64,000 nucleotides of DNA from the NCBI GenBank assembly GCA_024867545.1, contig JANFNE010000020.1:496001-560000 (forward strand). Direction: 5' to 3'. Below the pieces are notes generated by a model. That model worked only from the letters and a program-made list of their open reading frames with translations, was not told the origin of the DNA and did no database searches. Below, piece after piece: positions 31,075 to 43,728 of this stretch. A program made the translations under genes and the position numbers. Each line of letters begins with the position of its first letter. Position 1 is the stretch's first letter. Source of the DNA: Phytopythium helicoides. Its lineage: Eukaryota; Oomycota; Peronosporomycetes; Pythiales; Pythiaceae.

Positions 31075-32744
31075 TCATTCTGCTGGGCCTTTGGGGCTCG
31101 AGCCCGCGTGGGTCGCGCGCATCTGGTGCTCGAGTGCAGCTTGGGCTTTCTGGACTAATAGCGCAAGCAGAGAGCGATTGAGCGACTTCCTCTGCGTTGG
31201 CTGGAGCCGCTTGTCAACCGCGTCTTGCAGCGCACGAGGCAGCTCTCGTGAGATGAACTTGAGGATCTCGACGCGGTACATGGCGGCTGTCTCTGCGTCC
31301 AGCGGGGGCACAACCGAAGTTGACGACGGAGAAGGAGCAGACCCCTCGTGGGCCCACGCCAGCTTCTGCGCGATGTCCGAGTTGACTGCATCGGCGACGC
31401 CTTCGACCTCTGGATTGTTACCAGCCTGTTGGAGTCGCGGGAGGCTGCGACTGCTGTTGCTCGCGCTGCTGCTGCACTCGCAGGAAACCTATGATTCGCG
31501 CGACAATGCAGGAAAGCAAGTCGCTGCGCGTCTGCGCCGCCATTTGGCTGAGCTGCCGCACTGCGACGTCGGGCGAGGCCACACTAGGAACTGGAGACGG
31601 CTGGCCATACCGCTGCTGCTGCCGAACGTACTCGAGATGAGTGGAAGATCTGCTGTCGGGCGTCGAGACTGGAGGGATCGTGCTGGCAGCGTGGCTCAAG
31701 AACGCTAGGCGTGGGCTCACGAGCGACGGCATTGGAGACGGGCGAGGGCTCGGCAGCGGTGGAATTCCGACCGGAGTGCCCGGTCCACCTGTGCTTGCAC
31801 TGGCGTGGATGAGCGACTGGAGCGGGCGAAGGTGATATGTGCCGACCGGGCTTCGCATCGTCTTGATATCATGGCGTGGAGACGGGAACTGGGTCGACGG
31901 AGACGATAGGGCCAGGCCTTGCGCGCTCGTACTAATGGTGAGCGATTGCGGGGGCGGGGCATAAATTGACAGTGGCTGCTGCTGCTGCTGCTGTGGCACC
32001 ACAGGGGGCAGTTGGGACTTGTTGATGCCTCCTCCAGACGGTGCGAAGCTCGAAGAGACTGGCGGCGCTGGAGCCGTCGGAGGCCGAGCGCCTCGTTCTG
32101 CCTCGTGCGTGTGCGGTCTACCAGCCAGCGCCTGCAAGACCGTGGCCATGTTCTTGTTGAGCTGCTGCACCTGTTCCCGCACGAGCTGCATCTCGGCCTT
32201 GAGGGCATCGAACTCGGCCCTGTCGACAGTGGTCGCCTGTCCGTCGGCTGGTGTCGACGGCCGACTGTCGCTGCCCGTGGTTCGGCGCTTGATGGCGCGC
32301 AGCTGCTCTCTCTGGCCGCGCACGAACTTGTCGTGTCGGAACTCCCACCATCCGCGCGTGTCCTCGGTCGCGTTGTCGTCGCCCGGAGCTGTTGCTGCGC
32401 TCGCTCTTGACCCTGTCAGCGTCGGGCGAGGGCGAGTCAAGCCCTCGCACCTTGCGGAAGCCGTACAGGTTGAGCTGGCGCACGAACGAGGCGAACTTGT
32501 TGTGCTTGAAGTAGGCCGGCAGCACCTGCTCCGCGAACGCGTCGGGCCGCTTGACCACGAAGCTCTGTCCTCGCGGCGTCCAGCCCGCCAGCTCCTCCGG
32601 ACACGCCTCCAGCAGCGCGTACGTCTTGTCCAGGAACGTCGGCGTGCCCGCGCAGCCGTTGGCCTCCTCGCTGCGTCGCCGCTTGCTGCCGCGCGGCGAC
32701 GCGCTCGTCGACGGCTGCTCGTCCACGCGGATGCGCAGCGCCAT
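31075..32744 (-). CDS. Heat shock factor-type transcription factor
   Basis: Nuclear DNA-binding protein with an HSF domain at residues about 35-130: FLDKTYALLEA, the recognition helix region FKHNKFASFVRQLNLYGF, then after a loop GWWEFRHDKFVRGQREQL. A coiled coil (EFDALKAEMQLVREQVQQLNKNM) suits trimerisation. The rest is long, Pro/Ser/Gln-rich and probably disordered, and ends in a helical region (VEILKFISRELPRAL). Two frame changes, each like one extra base: CCC 32392-32394 inside the DNA-binding domain loop and GG 31431-31432 near the C-terminus; corrected length 555. It diverges from the helical-protein gene at 33447. Confidence 0.85.
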
Positions 32745-33446
32745 CTCTGCGGCTGCAAATCGGCGGCCGATCGACGCGCAGGAGCTGCCGAGGCGGGAGC
32801 GGAGTGAATGGAATGGACTGACGCAGCGGCGGCGGCGGGTAGAAGCGAGGGCCTCGGCGGTCCTCGTGCGGTTCTACTTTTGCGCAGGAGTGGCGTAGCA
32901 GCAGTCGCAGCTCCTGCGGATCGTCTGCCTGCCTGGGGCGGGGGGTACAAGGGGTACGAGGGTACCCTTTGCGTCGAGAAAAGTACGGTACGGTAAGTTC
33001 GCTTTTTTCGAGAGAAGAGGCCGACAAAAGCGGCGTGGCTTTTGCAAATCAGAGGATGCACGGCGGTGCGAGTCGTCTGTCCTGCACTTTCAAAAAAGTG
33101 CAGAACCTTCCGATCTTGACAATAGTAGCGAGATAGAGCTCACGTTTTGTCAATGACACAATACGGGACCAGGCGCGAACGCGACACTCCACGCTTCTGA
33201 TTGGCCCACGAAGCGGCACAACCAGAACCCTAATCATAGGTTACGGTATACATGATTTGACCACACTATCCGGACGGAAGCCTCGCAAATATCATCATTA
33301 TCCGGACTATGCGCTCCGGTATACGCTGCGAGCCGCGCCTGCCGGTGATGGCCATTCGACTGACGTCGCGGACTCCGCTCGCCGCCGACTTCAGTTTCTC
33401 CGCCGCCGCCCGTCTCCTGCTGTCTCCGCCGCCGTCTGCTGCGTCC
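32745..33446. other. Divergent promoter region, HSF / helical protein
   Basis: About 700 bases with no gene supported. Contains a two-unit heat-shock-element-like GAACCTTC (33103-33110) and an ATTGG box near 33199. Confidence 0.4.
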
Positions 33447-36069
33447 ATGGCGAGCGCTCCCAAGATGAAGCGCGACCTCGCGAACGCGCTCGTGGCCGCG
33501 GGCGCCCACGGTATCGCAGGTGCGCGCGAGGCCAGCGAAAGTGTAGCCATGTGAACATGGAGGGCTGACGGCCCGCCCCATGCCGCAGGATACGTGCAGG
33601 AGTGCGTGCACTCGACGACGCTCGGCGTGGACGCCACCTTCGTGTTCCTCATGCAGCTCATCGACGAGCTCGACGACGCGCTCGCGCAGTTCCTGCCAGC
33701 CAACGCGTCGGCTCAGCAGCTCGCCGAACCGCTCGCCGAGACCGACGAGGTCGAGCTCGGCTCGCTGCTCTCGGCGGCGTCGCTCGTACGTCTGTCGTTA
33801 CTGTGGTGACTAGCTGGAAGGGTAGGTTTCTCATGCTCGTTGTGATTGACGGACAGGCGGTGCGCTACGTCACCGAGAAGAAGGCCATGCTGCCGCTGCT
33901 TGAGCGCTACCGCGCGGCCTTCGCGTCCGTGCTCTTCTACCCGTCCTGGCAGCGCAAGTGCTACTTTGGCCTCAAGGTTAGGTTGAGTGCATTGCGTGGA
34001 CCTTGGGGAGAGATGCTTACGCTTTGTGCGTACATTGTAGGCGGTCGCACTCATGGGATCCACCCGCGTGCTCGAGGCATTCGGGGAGCACGTCGCTGTC
34101 GAGGACGTCGAGAAGCGCCTGCGCTGGCTGTTTTCGCTCTTCTTGGGTGATACTACTCCCGCAACAGATGCGGCACAACGCCTAAACTGCCTGCTTCGCC
34201 AAGCGTGCGAGTACGTCACGGTGGCCATGCAGACCCATCCGGTCGCACGCCAAACCATCAGCAACGAGGTCCTCCCACTGCTCATGCGCCTATTGATGAA
34301 GGAGGGGGCTGCAGAAGTTAGCGAGACGTCAGCTCTACCAGTCGGGTCAACTGCGACACCGGGCGTGGCCGAGCCCGTCAAGGTTGAGCTGGCGGCGACA
34401 ATCGCCATCCTACTCGAGGCCAAGTTTCCGCAGAGGCCAGTAAACCCTTTCAGCCTGCTCAAACTGCCCGCGTTTGTCGAGGAGATGGAGCCGCTCGATG
34501 CATCAACGTCAATTGGCGTCGGGGCGCTCGACGATGATGAGCCCAATGCTGAGGATGACAAGAGGAACGCAGATGACTCGGAGGAAAAGTCAGTCGTGCC
34601 TCTCACACTCGAGCAGGAGATTGAGTGTACCAAGGTGCTGAGCTCGTGGCTAAGAGTCCCGGAGCGTCGGTTGATTGCTGCGCAGACGTTGCCCGTCTTG
34701 TACAGAGTCATTATGGAGACAGCTTCTCGTGTCGAAATGACCATAGGAATGCCATCGGGAGCATTTCCCATGGAGGATCTTGTCCAAAGGTACGCTGCAG
34801 TAGCATTAACTTCCTCGAGCTTCATTCTGATCTTCATTGCTTTTGGAAATGATAGTCTCAAGGAAGTGCCAATGGAGTCTCTGCTTGACTTCGAATTTAC
34901 CCACGCCATCATCGAGGCTATGCGTGACATTATACTTAGTGCCTATCGAGTGCCATCTGCTGTCCTGGAGACGGCGTTCTGGGAGCTTGAAAGTGTCATG
35001 CCGCGACTAGAGGTTAGTCAACGAGATTCGTGGTTGTAAGGACAAGCCTACTGATCTCAATATTCTCCGCAGACAAGCCTAGGCTCGGGAAACATCCCCG
35101 CGAAAGAACTACGCGCTGTGAAAGCATTGTGCTCAAGGATTCGCCATGCTCTCGTGGAGACATTTCTGAGCTGGCTCCACCATCACAATTCGCGCAAGCT
35201 GCTATCGCTCATGGTCCACTTCGTACAGAACGTGGCTGGTACTCTGGCTGATCCACGGGTTTATGGCGATGCGCTTGCTGTGCTGCGTGTATGCAAGCAC
35301 CCTGACGCTCCGGAGAAGTATAAGGCCTGCTTGCAGTTGACAGTCGTGACCATGTCCCGTGCTCTTGACCAGATCGACCGATACTCCAAGGTGTGTAGCT
35401 ACTTGTCTTGTTTTACCTTGTACAGTCGGCTAGTCAAACTGACGCACCGGTGTACACGGGAATTAGAATTCAGCGAATCGCATCATCTGTGGTCTCACAC
35501 GCATCGCCGCAGCGTGTGATCGGGACTTGTTACAAGTCGCCGATGACCTAGTTGGTCCGCTTCTTCCATGCATCCTCGACGGTTCACAATGGGGCAAGTT
35601 CTTGCGCTTGCGCACAGAGGCAGTTGCCACAGTACTTCTCGGGTGTGCAGGCGACGAACGCTTCCAGCTCGACGATCATCCATGGGTCAAGGACTTTATC
35701 GCAGTCTTGCTCGACCCAGTTGTGTCGTCTGAAAACGCCCACTCGCTCATGATCCTCAACGTTCTGGTGCGCGCTCATGACAAGCTCCTGCACCGAGTGG
35801 TGTCTTTCTGCCTAAACCAGCCCCACACAGTCACTCAGCGCTTGCACGAGCCGCTGCATCGGTGGCCAATCTACGAAGAGGATGTAGAACTGGTCGTCGT
35901 GACGCTCGAACTGCTCAAGTCTCTCCTAACAGTCGAGGCTCTGCGATCCTCACTTGATCGAGACGTGATCTTCGCTACGATTCTCCAGCTTGCTGAGAAT
36001 GCTGAAGGAGATAAGCTCGATGCTGTGTCAAGTGCGTGCAGAGATATTTTGGCCAACTCTCTGAGTTAA
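33447..36069 (+). CDS. All-helical (HEAT/ARM-like) protein of unknown function
   Basis: I do not recognise the family. Seven exons join cleanly: 33447-33519, 33589-33785, 33857-33976, 34041-34789, 34856-35012, 35073-35390, 35467-36069 (introns 60-76 nt), giving 738 residues. The protein is almost entirely amphipathic helices of HEAT/ARM-like spacing (VEKRLRWLFSLFL; EVLPLLMRLLM; LLSLMVHFVQNVAGTL; LMILNVLVRAHDKLL) with an acidic insert near residue 280. The fourth intron (34790-34855) is 66 nt and lacks an in-frame stop, so retention would add 22 residues. The start is uncertain: in-frame ATGs exist at 33309 and 33348; 33447 was chosen because upstream sequence is Arg/Pro-rich and promoter-like. 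Confidence 0.7.
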
Positions 36070-36613
36070 GAGGCAAGGAATACCTACGAGGTGCGGAGGA
36101 TGAGCTCGCCAACTGAATTCCAGGAGCAAATGTGGCTATAGAAGCCATCCGAACTGTCGCTGGAAGCACTGATCGCTCTCTCGTAAATGCATCCAGCTGC
36201 TGAGTATACCTCGATGCGCGCTGGAATTTGGCCGCGAGGATGGAACTGGTGGACACTTGGCGCAACAAGGCTCTTGTACGAAAATCCTGTGTGCAAGGAA
36301 CACATAAAGGAACGGCACAGTAGGAGCAGTAAGTAAGGAGGACGGGGAAGGTAGTATGTAGATCGATACATGCATAAGAAAAGCTCAATCAATGGGAGTT
36401 GAGCTTGCTGAGAGCAAGTATGCATACCTTCTTGACAGGTCAGCAAAAATGACTGGAACTCCCACTCATGGAATCTATCAGCTCCTTCTAACGCCACATG
36501 TTGCCGCAGACATGGCGGAACGTCTTGGTGCCACGCAAATCCTAACGGCACCTGCACACAATCAAAGTGAACCGTGTCTGTGATGTATCCTTGTCAACGA
36601 AACAACACTTGAT
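36070..36613. other. Convergent intergenic region
   Basis: About 540 bases between two convergent genes. Small open frames on both strands look random; no gene supported. Confidence 0.5.
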
Positions 36614-39600
36614 TCAGATCGAACCCACCTTGTCTTTGCTGACTTCAATCATAAGGCTGAGGTTTATTGTTGCTGGAGGAATAAAATAAAAAACAACACG
36701 GTACGCATGCGGCTGCGAAAACGCCCTCGTCACAACAACAAGCTGTTTTGCTGGGGTGTCTGCAGCCTGCCACTCAACCTTCATAAGTGCAGCTGAAGAA
36801 GCAAAGCACCCACTTGCTCTTGCACGCAATCGATAAGTTCCTAAACGTAGTTGCAGCTGGTTGACGCTGTTGAGTGCAGTCTGAATCTCAACACCCTCAG
36901 CGGAATTGCTGAGGTCGTCAACCTCTCGGATGCCTCGAGATGGTGAGTTTTTCACTCTACACAGATAAATCGCTACCGAGAGAGGCTTTTTGTCGTTTAA
37001 AATGTCCCCCAAACCGACGACCGCAAGGTCCACTTTGATCTTGCCAAACAGTACCGGCACCGAAATCGTTCGAGATGTCCGGAGACGGCTTCCATCTACT
37101 ACTATATTTTTGAATGCCGAGTAAAGGATGCATGGGCAATTTGGAGCCGCACCGATCGCGTACAGACCTTTGCTTACGTCCCACGCTGCTCGCCCATGAA
37201 CATCAGTTGTCACTATCGAGTGAAACGAGCCGCATTTGTCTGTGATTGCAAGTGGAATACCAGCAATGCGTTTTGGCAAATGTTGTTGGTAAAAGTCCAC
37301 GAGCTGGATGGTGTACGACCAGCGAAATCCTTCAAGAGGAATCAAGATTTGCTGTGTAGAAGATGAAAACGAGGTAGAGCCACCGAACGAACCTGATGTA
37401 TTGACCGGAGGGTATACGACAGCTACAGAAGTCCACTCAAAGAATTCGACGTGAAACACATACAACGTATATGTCCCCGGTGCGAGATGGCATTTTATCA
37501 TTCCTTGATCGTCGGTAACAAAATGCTTTTTATGCAATCGGAGGACTCCGCACGGATCCGACTTGCCTATATTAGGCATGGGAAAAATTTCAGCGCCGTC
37601 AGTGTCATTTTCTCTCTTTTCTTCGGTGGTCAATACTTTGTCAGCAGTGTCGTTTGATTGGTCGGCAGCCTCCAGTGTCTGACTTTTTTGTGCTTCCCAT
37701 TCGGCAAAAACAGTATTCGGGTCCGGGTTTGCTCCATCGTCGACCAAATATCGAGAATCGTCTTCGTCCAGTATGCGAAATCCATTGCGCGAGAACTGCT
37801 GCATGAGATCACGCTCACTACTAGACCAATCCAGCGATGTAGCAAGTAGCTGTCGCAGACGGATGGGTGCACTTCGAGAGTAAATGCGCGCATGTTCGCT
37901 CTGTTGAACTACATGAAGAATGTTGTTGCGAATTTTTTCGTATCGGCGGCGCATGGCAGCTCGCAGCAGCGTGCGCGAGCGAACAAGGGGCATTAGCTTG
38001 GAATCACGTCGCAGTGTCAATAATGCAAGCTTCGAGCCCAAGCGGATAGCCTCCTCCACAAATGCGCTTGCCACTGTGCGTACATCCGTTAGGAATCTGG
38101 TCTTCTGAAGCCGGCGCCGGATTGATACTAGCCTTGAGCCCATCGTGAGAGTTGGAACTACTTTCTTGGCAAGACTCGTGCTAAGTTTTCCGTACTCAAG
38201 ATTACGTTCGATGAAGACATGAGCACCACTAACTGGCTGGTTTGAGCTTTCACCAACGATTCGGATGGCAACAGAGCGCTTTTCGCGCCGCTCTTTAGTT
38301 ACGAATGGATTCTGTTGGAGGCTCTCCTTGATTCCATGTTCGGCAAGTACAGTTATGAGAGAGCGGTAAATTGACTGTACAGTTGGTAGTGCGTGATGCT
38401 GATTCTCGTGGGTATAAACATCAATGTCGTGGCCCAAATGCTGCAACTTCAGCGTTATTTTCAATCGAGGCAAACTCTCAAACGTCTTGTCAGCTCCTTG
38501 GGCACCTGAAAAATGCTTGTTTTCGTGTATGGGAACGGCGACGATGCATCCGTTACGTCCGAACCGGATGTTCTGTGAAAACCGTGATGCAAAGTCCTCG
38601 AACTGGGTGCTATCTCTTGCGTAGTATACCTTCACTTCATACGTCTTTATAACTTGACGCTCGCAGAGAATTGAAGTGACTTTTTCAACACTTGCGTGAA
38701 GGGAATTAGCATCACTTGAGTGTCCAAGGGCCTGAAGTTGCCATCCTCCAGATTTCTTTGCGCGGTAAACGCAGCCAAGAGTTAACCAGCGGCACTGGTT
38801 CGTAGGGACTACATCAAACATGCCGAGGACATGATGCGCTTCGGCATTTTCGAATTGCACCCTTACAGTTTGACTAAATTGATTAGTCATCCTGCTATCT
38901 ACCCCGTGCGAGACTGGATCATTTACCCCAGATCGCTTTGACAACGAAAAAAGAACGCAAAAAACACGCGCAGAGAGGTCGCTGAGATTCATTTGAAGAC
39001 GGTCGACGAACCCTCCAAACAAATACCGACTTTGGCGATATGTAAGTCCTCCACTCTGTGCATTGGGACAATCTTCGTGAAGAAAGTCCACCAGTTGATA
39101 ATCGTAGTCAAGAAGAACGCATACGAATCGCCACGGAGATCGATGAGCACTGCCTCCTACTGTAAGCGTTGCGGATAACGATAGAACACTCACAAACGGG
39201 AGTGTGTACATTCCATCCGGTGTCGGCGAGAGCATAGACAAGCTCGGTAAATCCTCAATTCGACCACGGTTTCGTGCGTAGTTGTTCTACAATAAAATCA
39301 AATCAGCTAGTTATGAAAAAGAAGTCCACTATATGTTGAACGATGCACACACCTGCACATTTTTGAAAAACTTGACAACGTCTTGAATTTCAGAAGGAGC
39401 AAAGAAAAAACCAATCTTTTGAAAGAGTGAGACGATTTTCCGTTCTGTAATGACGATCTTGCGGTTTATGACCGACTCAAGAAAAATGCGCTCACGGTTA
39501 TTCCGACTTGGCTCAGCAAGTGCCAAAAAGTAGCGTATCGCTTGCGTGTATATCTCTTCACCTTGAGGGCTATAACATCGAGGATTAGTAATCAGACGAG

Positions 39601-41631
39601 AAGAATCATGCAATGGTTCTGCCTACCGCTTTGCCTCAAATAGAACGATGCTTTCTATCTTTTTCTTGATATCAAGCTCGTTGGGGAAGCACCCTGAACT
39701 TGCCATTGAATGAAGCTCGATTAGAACTGGTTTTCTTCCTTGTGCTCGAGAGAGCTCTATGTGGATTTCAAAAGATCCAATTGGCGGTTTCACCGGCCCC
39801 ATCTTGCCTTCATTCACGAGTACACTCAGAAGAGTGCTCATGTTCTCAATCCCACGAATAAACCCCACAGCTTTCTGCTCATACTCGAGTTGTGATCGGC
39901 AACCATAGTCGCGTCCGATTCGAAAATCAGCTTCTGGTGAATACTCGATAACAATACGAAAATCTGCCGTCTGGACAACAGATAGAAGAAGATTTTCGAA
40001 CGACTTTGCATGGGAAACTGCGAGGTCATTGTGCCCACCGTGGAAAAAATTATTCAAAATCAGAACGCCAGGAATGGCAGGTGTCGGAAAGTGCGGGTAC
40101 ACTTGTCTCCAAAAGATGGTGCGCCGGCAGTTTACAGACTGATGAAAAGTCGATACATCAATTACCTTCCCAACTCCTGGGATGCGTAAATGCACGAGCA
40201 CGACGTCTTCCTGTTTTGCGCTCTCATCTTCTTTTGTCGATTTGTTGCCATTTGGCGCCTTCTTTTTCGAACTGAGAACTGTCCCGATAGAAGTGGTCCG
40301 GACCAGAAACGAACCTATCAACCCAACAAAGCCGATACGTGTGCGCCACTCGCTCACACTTCGTGAGTATGACGGGTGTCCTCCGACATAGAAAGATGAG
40401 ACTGTCGCAGACACACCTGCGATCCACTGGGAGTCAGATCGTTTCAAGCGCTCACGAGGAGATGAAGGTACGTAGCGTTGAGATTTCTTTGCTTGAACAT
40501 GTGCGCAATCAACTAGCGTATTGTCAAAGTAAACGTGAAGAAATCTGGAGTCGAAGACAGCGGTGAATCGAACCCATCGATTGCTTGGAATCTCATACCG
40601 ATTTACCCAGCACTCAAAGCTGGAGTTCCATACGCGGCAACCACTGTCCCACTTGCGAGATGCGCCACGATCGTAGATAACAAACCCCATATCTGCATGG
40701 GTTTCCTGGGCGGGCAGTCTCGCTGCAAGCAGCTTGGGAGTAGGAGTTTCTGAATGAAAGAGATTGATTTTTAGTTCTCATCCAGCCTCCGTACGTGTTT
40801 GATTAAACTCACCAGTGTAAATAGACGGTAGCTCGGAATTCTTGGTTTCTTGCTTGATTGCTACAGAGCACCCATATACGCTTGGATCAGTGTTTCCACA
40901 ACATGTCCAACGCACGAACGCGCCACTGTCGTCGAGCTCCGGGTGTCTATGGCGAGTTGTGTCACTCTCACTAGATACCGGTACACCAAACTGTTTATCA
41001 GCAGAGTATCTACATGGAAACAGGTAAAAAGACTCATTTGTACGCACACAATAACGGCAGGTTTTCCCACGTCGGCAGCCTTGAACACGAGCAACTCTAC
41101 CGTAAAGCTTCCAATACCACACTGATCTTGCACTAACAGCTGCTGACTCTCCTGTTTCTGACGCACCTCCAAAAACCCGTCGCCATAAAATGCAAGCACC
41201 AGCGAGCTGCCTTTCGGTTTGTGCTGAGTGTGCTGCGGTGAAGATGGCGCCACGATTTGGCTCTCTCCTTCAGCTTTCTCAGACTCTAGAACCCGTACGT
41301 CGGTATCGTCCGGCTGAAAAGATGCCACTTCCTCGTTCAATTTCACCACTTCATAAGCGGTGAATTGGTCATTTCTTTCGTCTTCTTCTCTGGGCTTCGA
41401 TGATGAAACCTCATCCTCCAAAATTTCACAACCCTCGCTCGGCTGCTTGATCCATTTTTTACCGAGAGCGGCCTTAGAGCTAGCAGAGCTCGTCGGCCGC
41501 GTGGTGGGCCTTCGCACCACTCTGGGGGGCTGAGAAGCAGCTTGTGGCGCGCCATAAATGCTCAGCAGCGTCTCGTGGCGGGCCGAGCGGCGCATCTCGA
41601 CTTCAACACCAAGAGGCGCACCATGAAGCAA
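36614..41631 (-). CDS. LamG/ConA-like plus TerD-domain multidomain protein
   Basis: About 1610 residues. Exons from the 5' end: 41631-40813, 40749-39627, 39569-39353, 39286-36614 (introns 57-66 nt). N-terminal part: a ConA/LamG-like beta sandwich (LVLAFYGDGFLEV, FTVELLVFKA, NRWVRFTAVFDSRFLHVYFDN, FYVGGHPS). A middle region is unassigned. The last exon opens with a TerD-like domain: LLDYDYQLVDFLHEDCPNAQ, QMNLSDLSARVFCVLFSL, and the paired strand VRVQFENAEAHHVLGMFDV with VYRAKKSGGWQLQALGHSS. A helical Arg-rich part and transthyretin-like sandwiches (GMIKCHLAPGTYTLYVF) follow. One base is missing at an A4 run near 41055. No signal peptide is seen. An alternative start is 41595. TerD proteins in bacteria bind calcium and give tellurite/stress resistance; the role here is unknown. 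Confidence 0.72.
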
Positions 41632-41705
41632 ACTTCAGTGGTCACAAATCGAACTTAACGCGCAAAGTTCGCAGCGCTGGAGCTCATCTTGTCGAGCTGC
41701 TGCTG
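41632..41705. promoter_or_regulatory. Very short divergent promoter
   Basis: Only about 75-110 bases separate the start codons of the TerD-domain gene and the UHM-SBP2-like gene, so they probably share a bidirectional promoter. No clear box is visible. Confidence 0.35.
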
Positions 41706-43583
41706 ATGGAGCGCAGACGGTGGCGGCCGACGCCACGAGCGCCGACTTTGTCGCTCGCTGAGCTGCTGGACGAGCGCGAATTGAAGACAAGAGGCGAGCA
41801 AAAGCCAATGAGCGGAGATTCGAAGGCCCGGCGCTCGGTAAAAAAGCGAAATCCGAAGAAGAAGAAGAAGCAGCAGCAGCAGCAATTGAAGGCTGAGAAA
41901 GTGATCAGCGAGGCGATTGTGGTGATTTCCAATATGGTCGACCCAAGCGAGTTGGAAGACCCGGATGAGCGAAGAGAAGTGGAGCGGGAGGTGCGAGACG
42001 TGCTTGGGAAGCATGGAGAGCTGGAGGAGGTAGACTTCGAAGACGTGACGGGGGCGATCACTGTTAGATTCGTGGACTTGCGAGCAGCGGAAGCTGCTGC
42101 TGCTGCACTAGATGGCAGAACCTATGGTTCTCGAGTCGTCCATGCCTGTGTTAAGTTAGAGCAGTGTGGTAATAATGACGATGGTTTGATCGAAGACGAG
42201 AGGAGAACTCCAATGCAAGGGCAGAGAGCCAACGTGGAGAACCCTCCCGCCCGTCACGTCAAAAACAAGCGCCGGACGAAGCTAAAGCGCGAAGTGGTTC
42301 GCGACCGCTCAAGTCGAGTGTCGGCACAGAACTTACAGGAGCACCGGCAGATTGGATCACTCACCACACTTGTCATCCACAATCTGCTAGACCCAGCTGA
42401 GATGGAGGACGACGACGAATTCGAAGATGTCTACTTAGAAACAACTGAGAGCCTCAACAAGATTGGGCAAGTGATGGAGCTCAAAATCAACCGCGAAGAA
42501 GCGAGTGTTGTGGGTATTCCACTTGGGAGCATCACAGTCACCTTTGCGCTAAGCGACCAGGCAGCAGCAGCTTTCGAGTTCTACAACGGAAAAGTATTTG
42601 GGGGAAGGAACGTAAGGTGCACATGGACTAAAACATCGAATATGAGTACGCATGTGATAGTCGAAGGCATGCTCGATCCTGACGAACTTGAAGATCCAGA
42701 TGAGTTTGATGACGTTGTAAATGAAGCACGGGGATTTTTTGCTGCCTTCAAACACGTTTCTGATGTGGAGATCGTCCAGGAAACTGGAGCATGTTCTGTA
42801 AAATGCGTGTCGAGTGCAGCTGCTGTCGAGTTGGCTGCAGAAATAAGCCACAAACGATACGGTGGCCGACAATTGGTTGCTTACACCCAGCAAGACAATA
42901 GTTTCCTCGGAGATTCACTTGCCGAGTCTCCTGGCGAAGACGCTCCAGCCGTGATCGAACCACCGAGAACGGAGCGAGTAAGCTCTTTGATCTTCCAAAT
43001 TCTTTCAACATGTAGCCCACTAAACATCCTCGTCGTTCAACATCTGCAGGAAGTACAAAATGGACCCAATAATGCCGTCGCAGAGTTGACTGTCGCACTT
43101 CTCAAACGCCTAGGTTCCCTTCAGGTCGGGCAACAACATTTAGACCCACATCAACTCATGAACTGATCATCCTTTGTCGCAGGAACGAGTACATATTCAA
43201 AAGCCAATGCAAGAAAAGACCTTGCGACGATTGGTTCTAGGACTGCATGAAGTGCGGCGGGGTATCCTTCAGGGGAAAATCAAGTTGCTAATCATCGGGA
43301 CTGACATCGAAGATGCGAAGCCTCTGGACGAGAAAGTGAGTGAGATCGTATCGACGGCAAAACAGCAAGAAGTTCCAGTGGTGTATCCCTTGAACAGGTT
43401 AGCAGTAGAAGTTCTATGCAATTGATATGCAATAACTCATCCTAATGCTGGTGTTGTTTTGGACGACAATCTAGGCGTAAATTGGGGCGAGTGTTGAAGA
43501 AAAATGTTCGTGTAAGCTGTGTCGGTGTATACTCTGCTGACGGTGCAAACGATATATTCCGCGAGCTGCTAAGTGCAATCTAG
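41706..43583 (+). CDS. Three U2AF-homology-like motifs fused to an SBP2-type L7Ae domain
   Basis: Exons 41706-42977, 43050-43124, 43183-43397, 43475-43583 (introns 58-77 nt); 556 residues. The C-terminal domain (RRLVLGLHEVRRG ... VVYPLNRRKLGRVLKK ... VSCVGVYSADGANDIF) follows the L7Ae RNA-binding domain of SECIS-binding protein 2, which recruits the selenocysteine machinery to UGA codons. Upstream lie three similar RRM-type units at about residues 69-150, 220-308 and 315-393, each with an acidic first helix (DPSELEDPDERRE; DPAEMEDDDEFED; DPDELEDPDEFDD) and an RxF-like end (TYGSRVV; KVFGGRNV; RYGGRQLV), the signature of U2AF homology motifs. A Lys-rich stretch precedes them. Start 41706 or 41808. 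Domain identities are good; the function of the fusion is inferred. Confidence 0.8.
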
Positions 43584-43728
43584 CCTAATGCGCTTCTTTT
43601 AAAGCTCCCAGCACGCATAGTATCTTGCTGGATTAACTTGGCGCTGTTGTGCACTCTTTAGCACCGCTCGTCTGCACCACATTATTGATGTGTTTCATCT
43701 CTTTAGTATCTTCCCAATAACAATTAAA

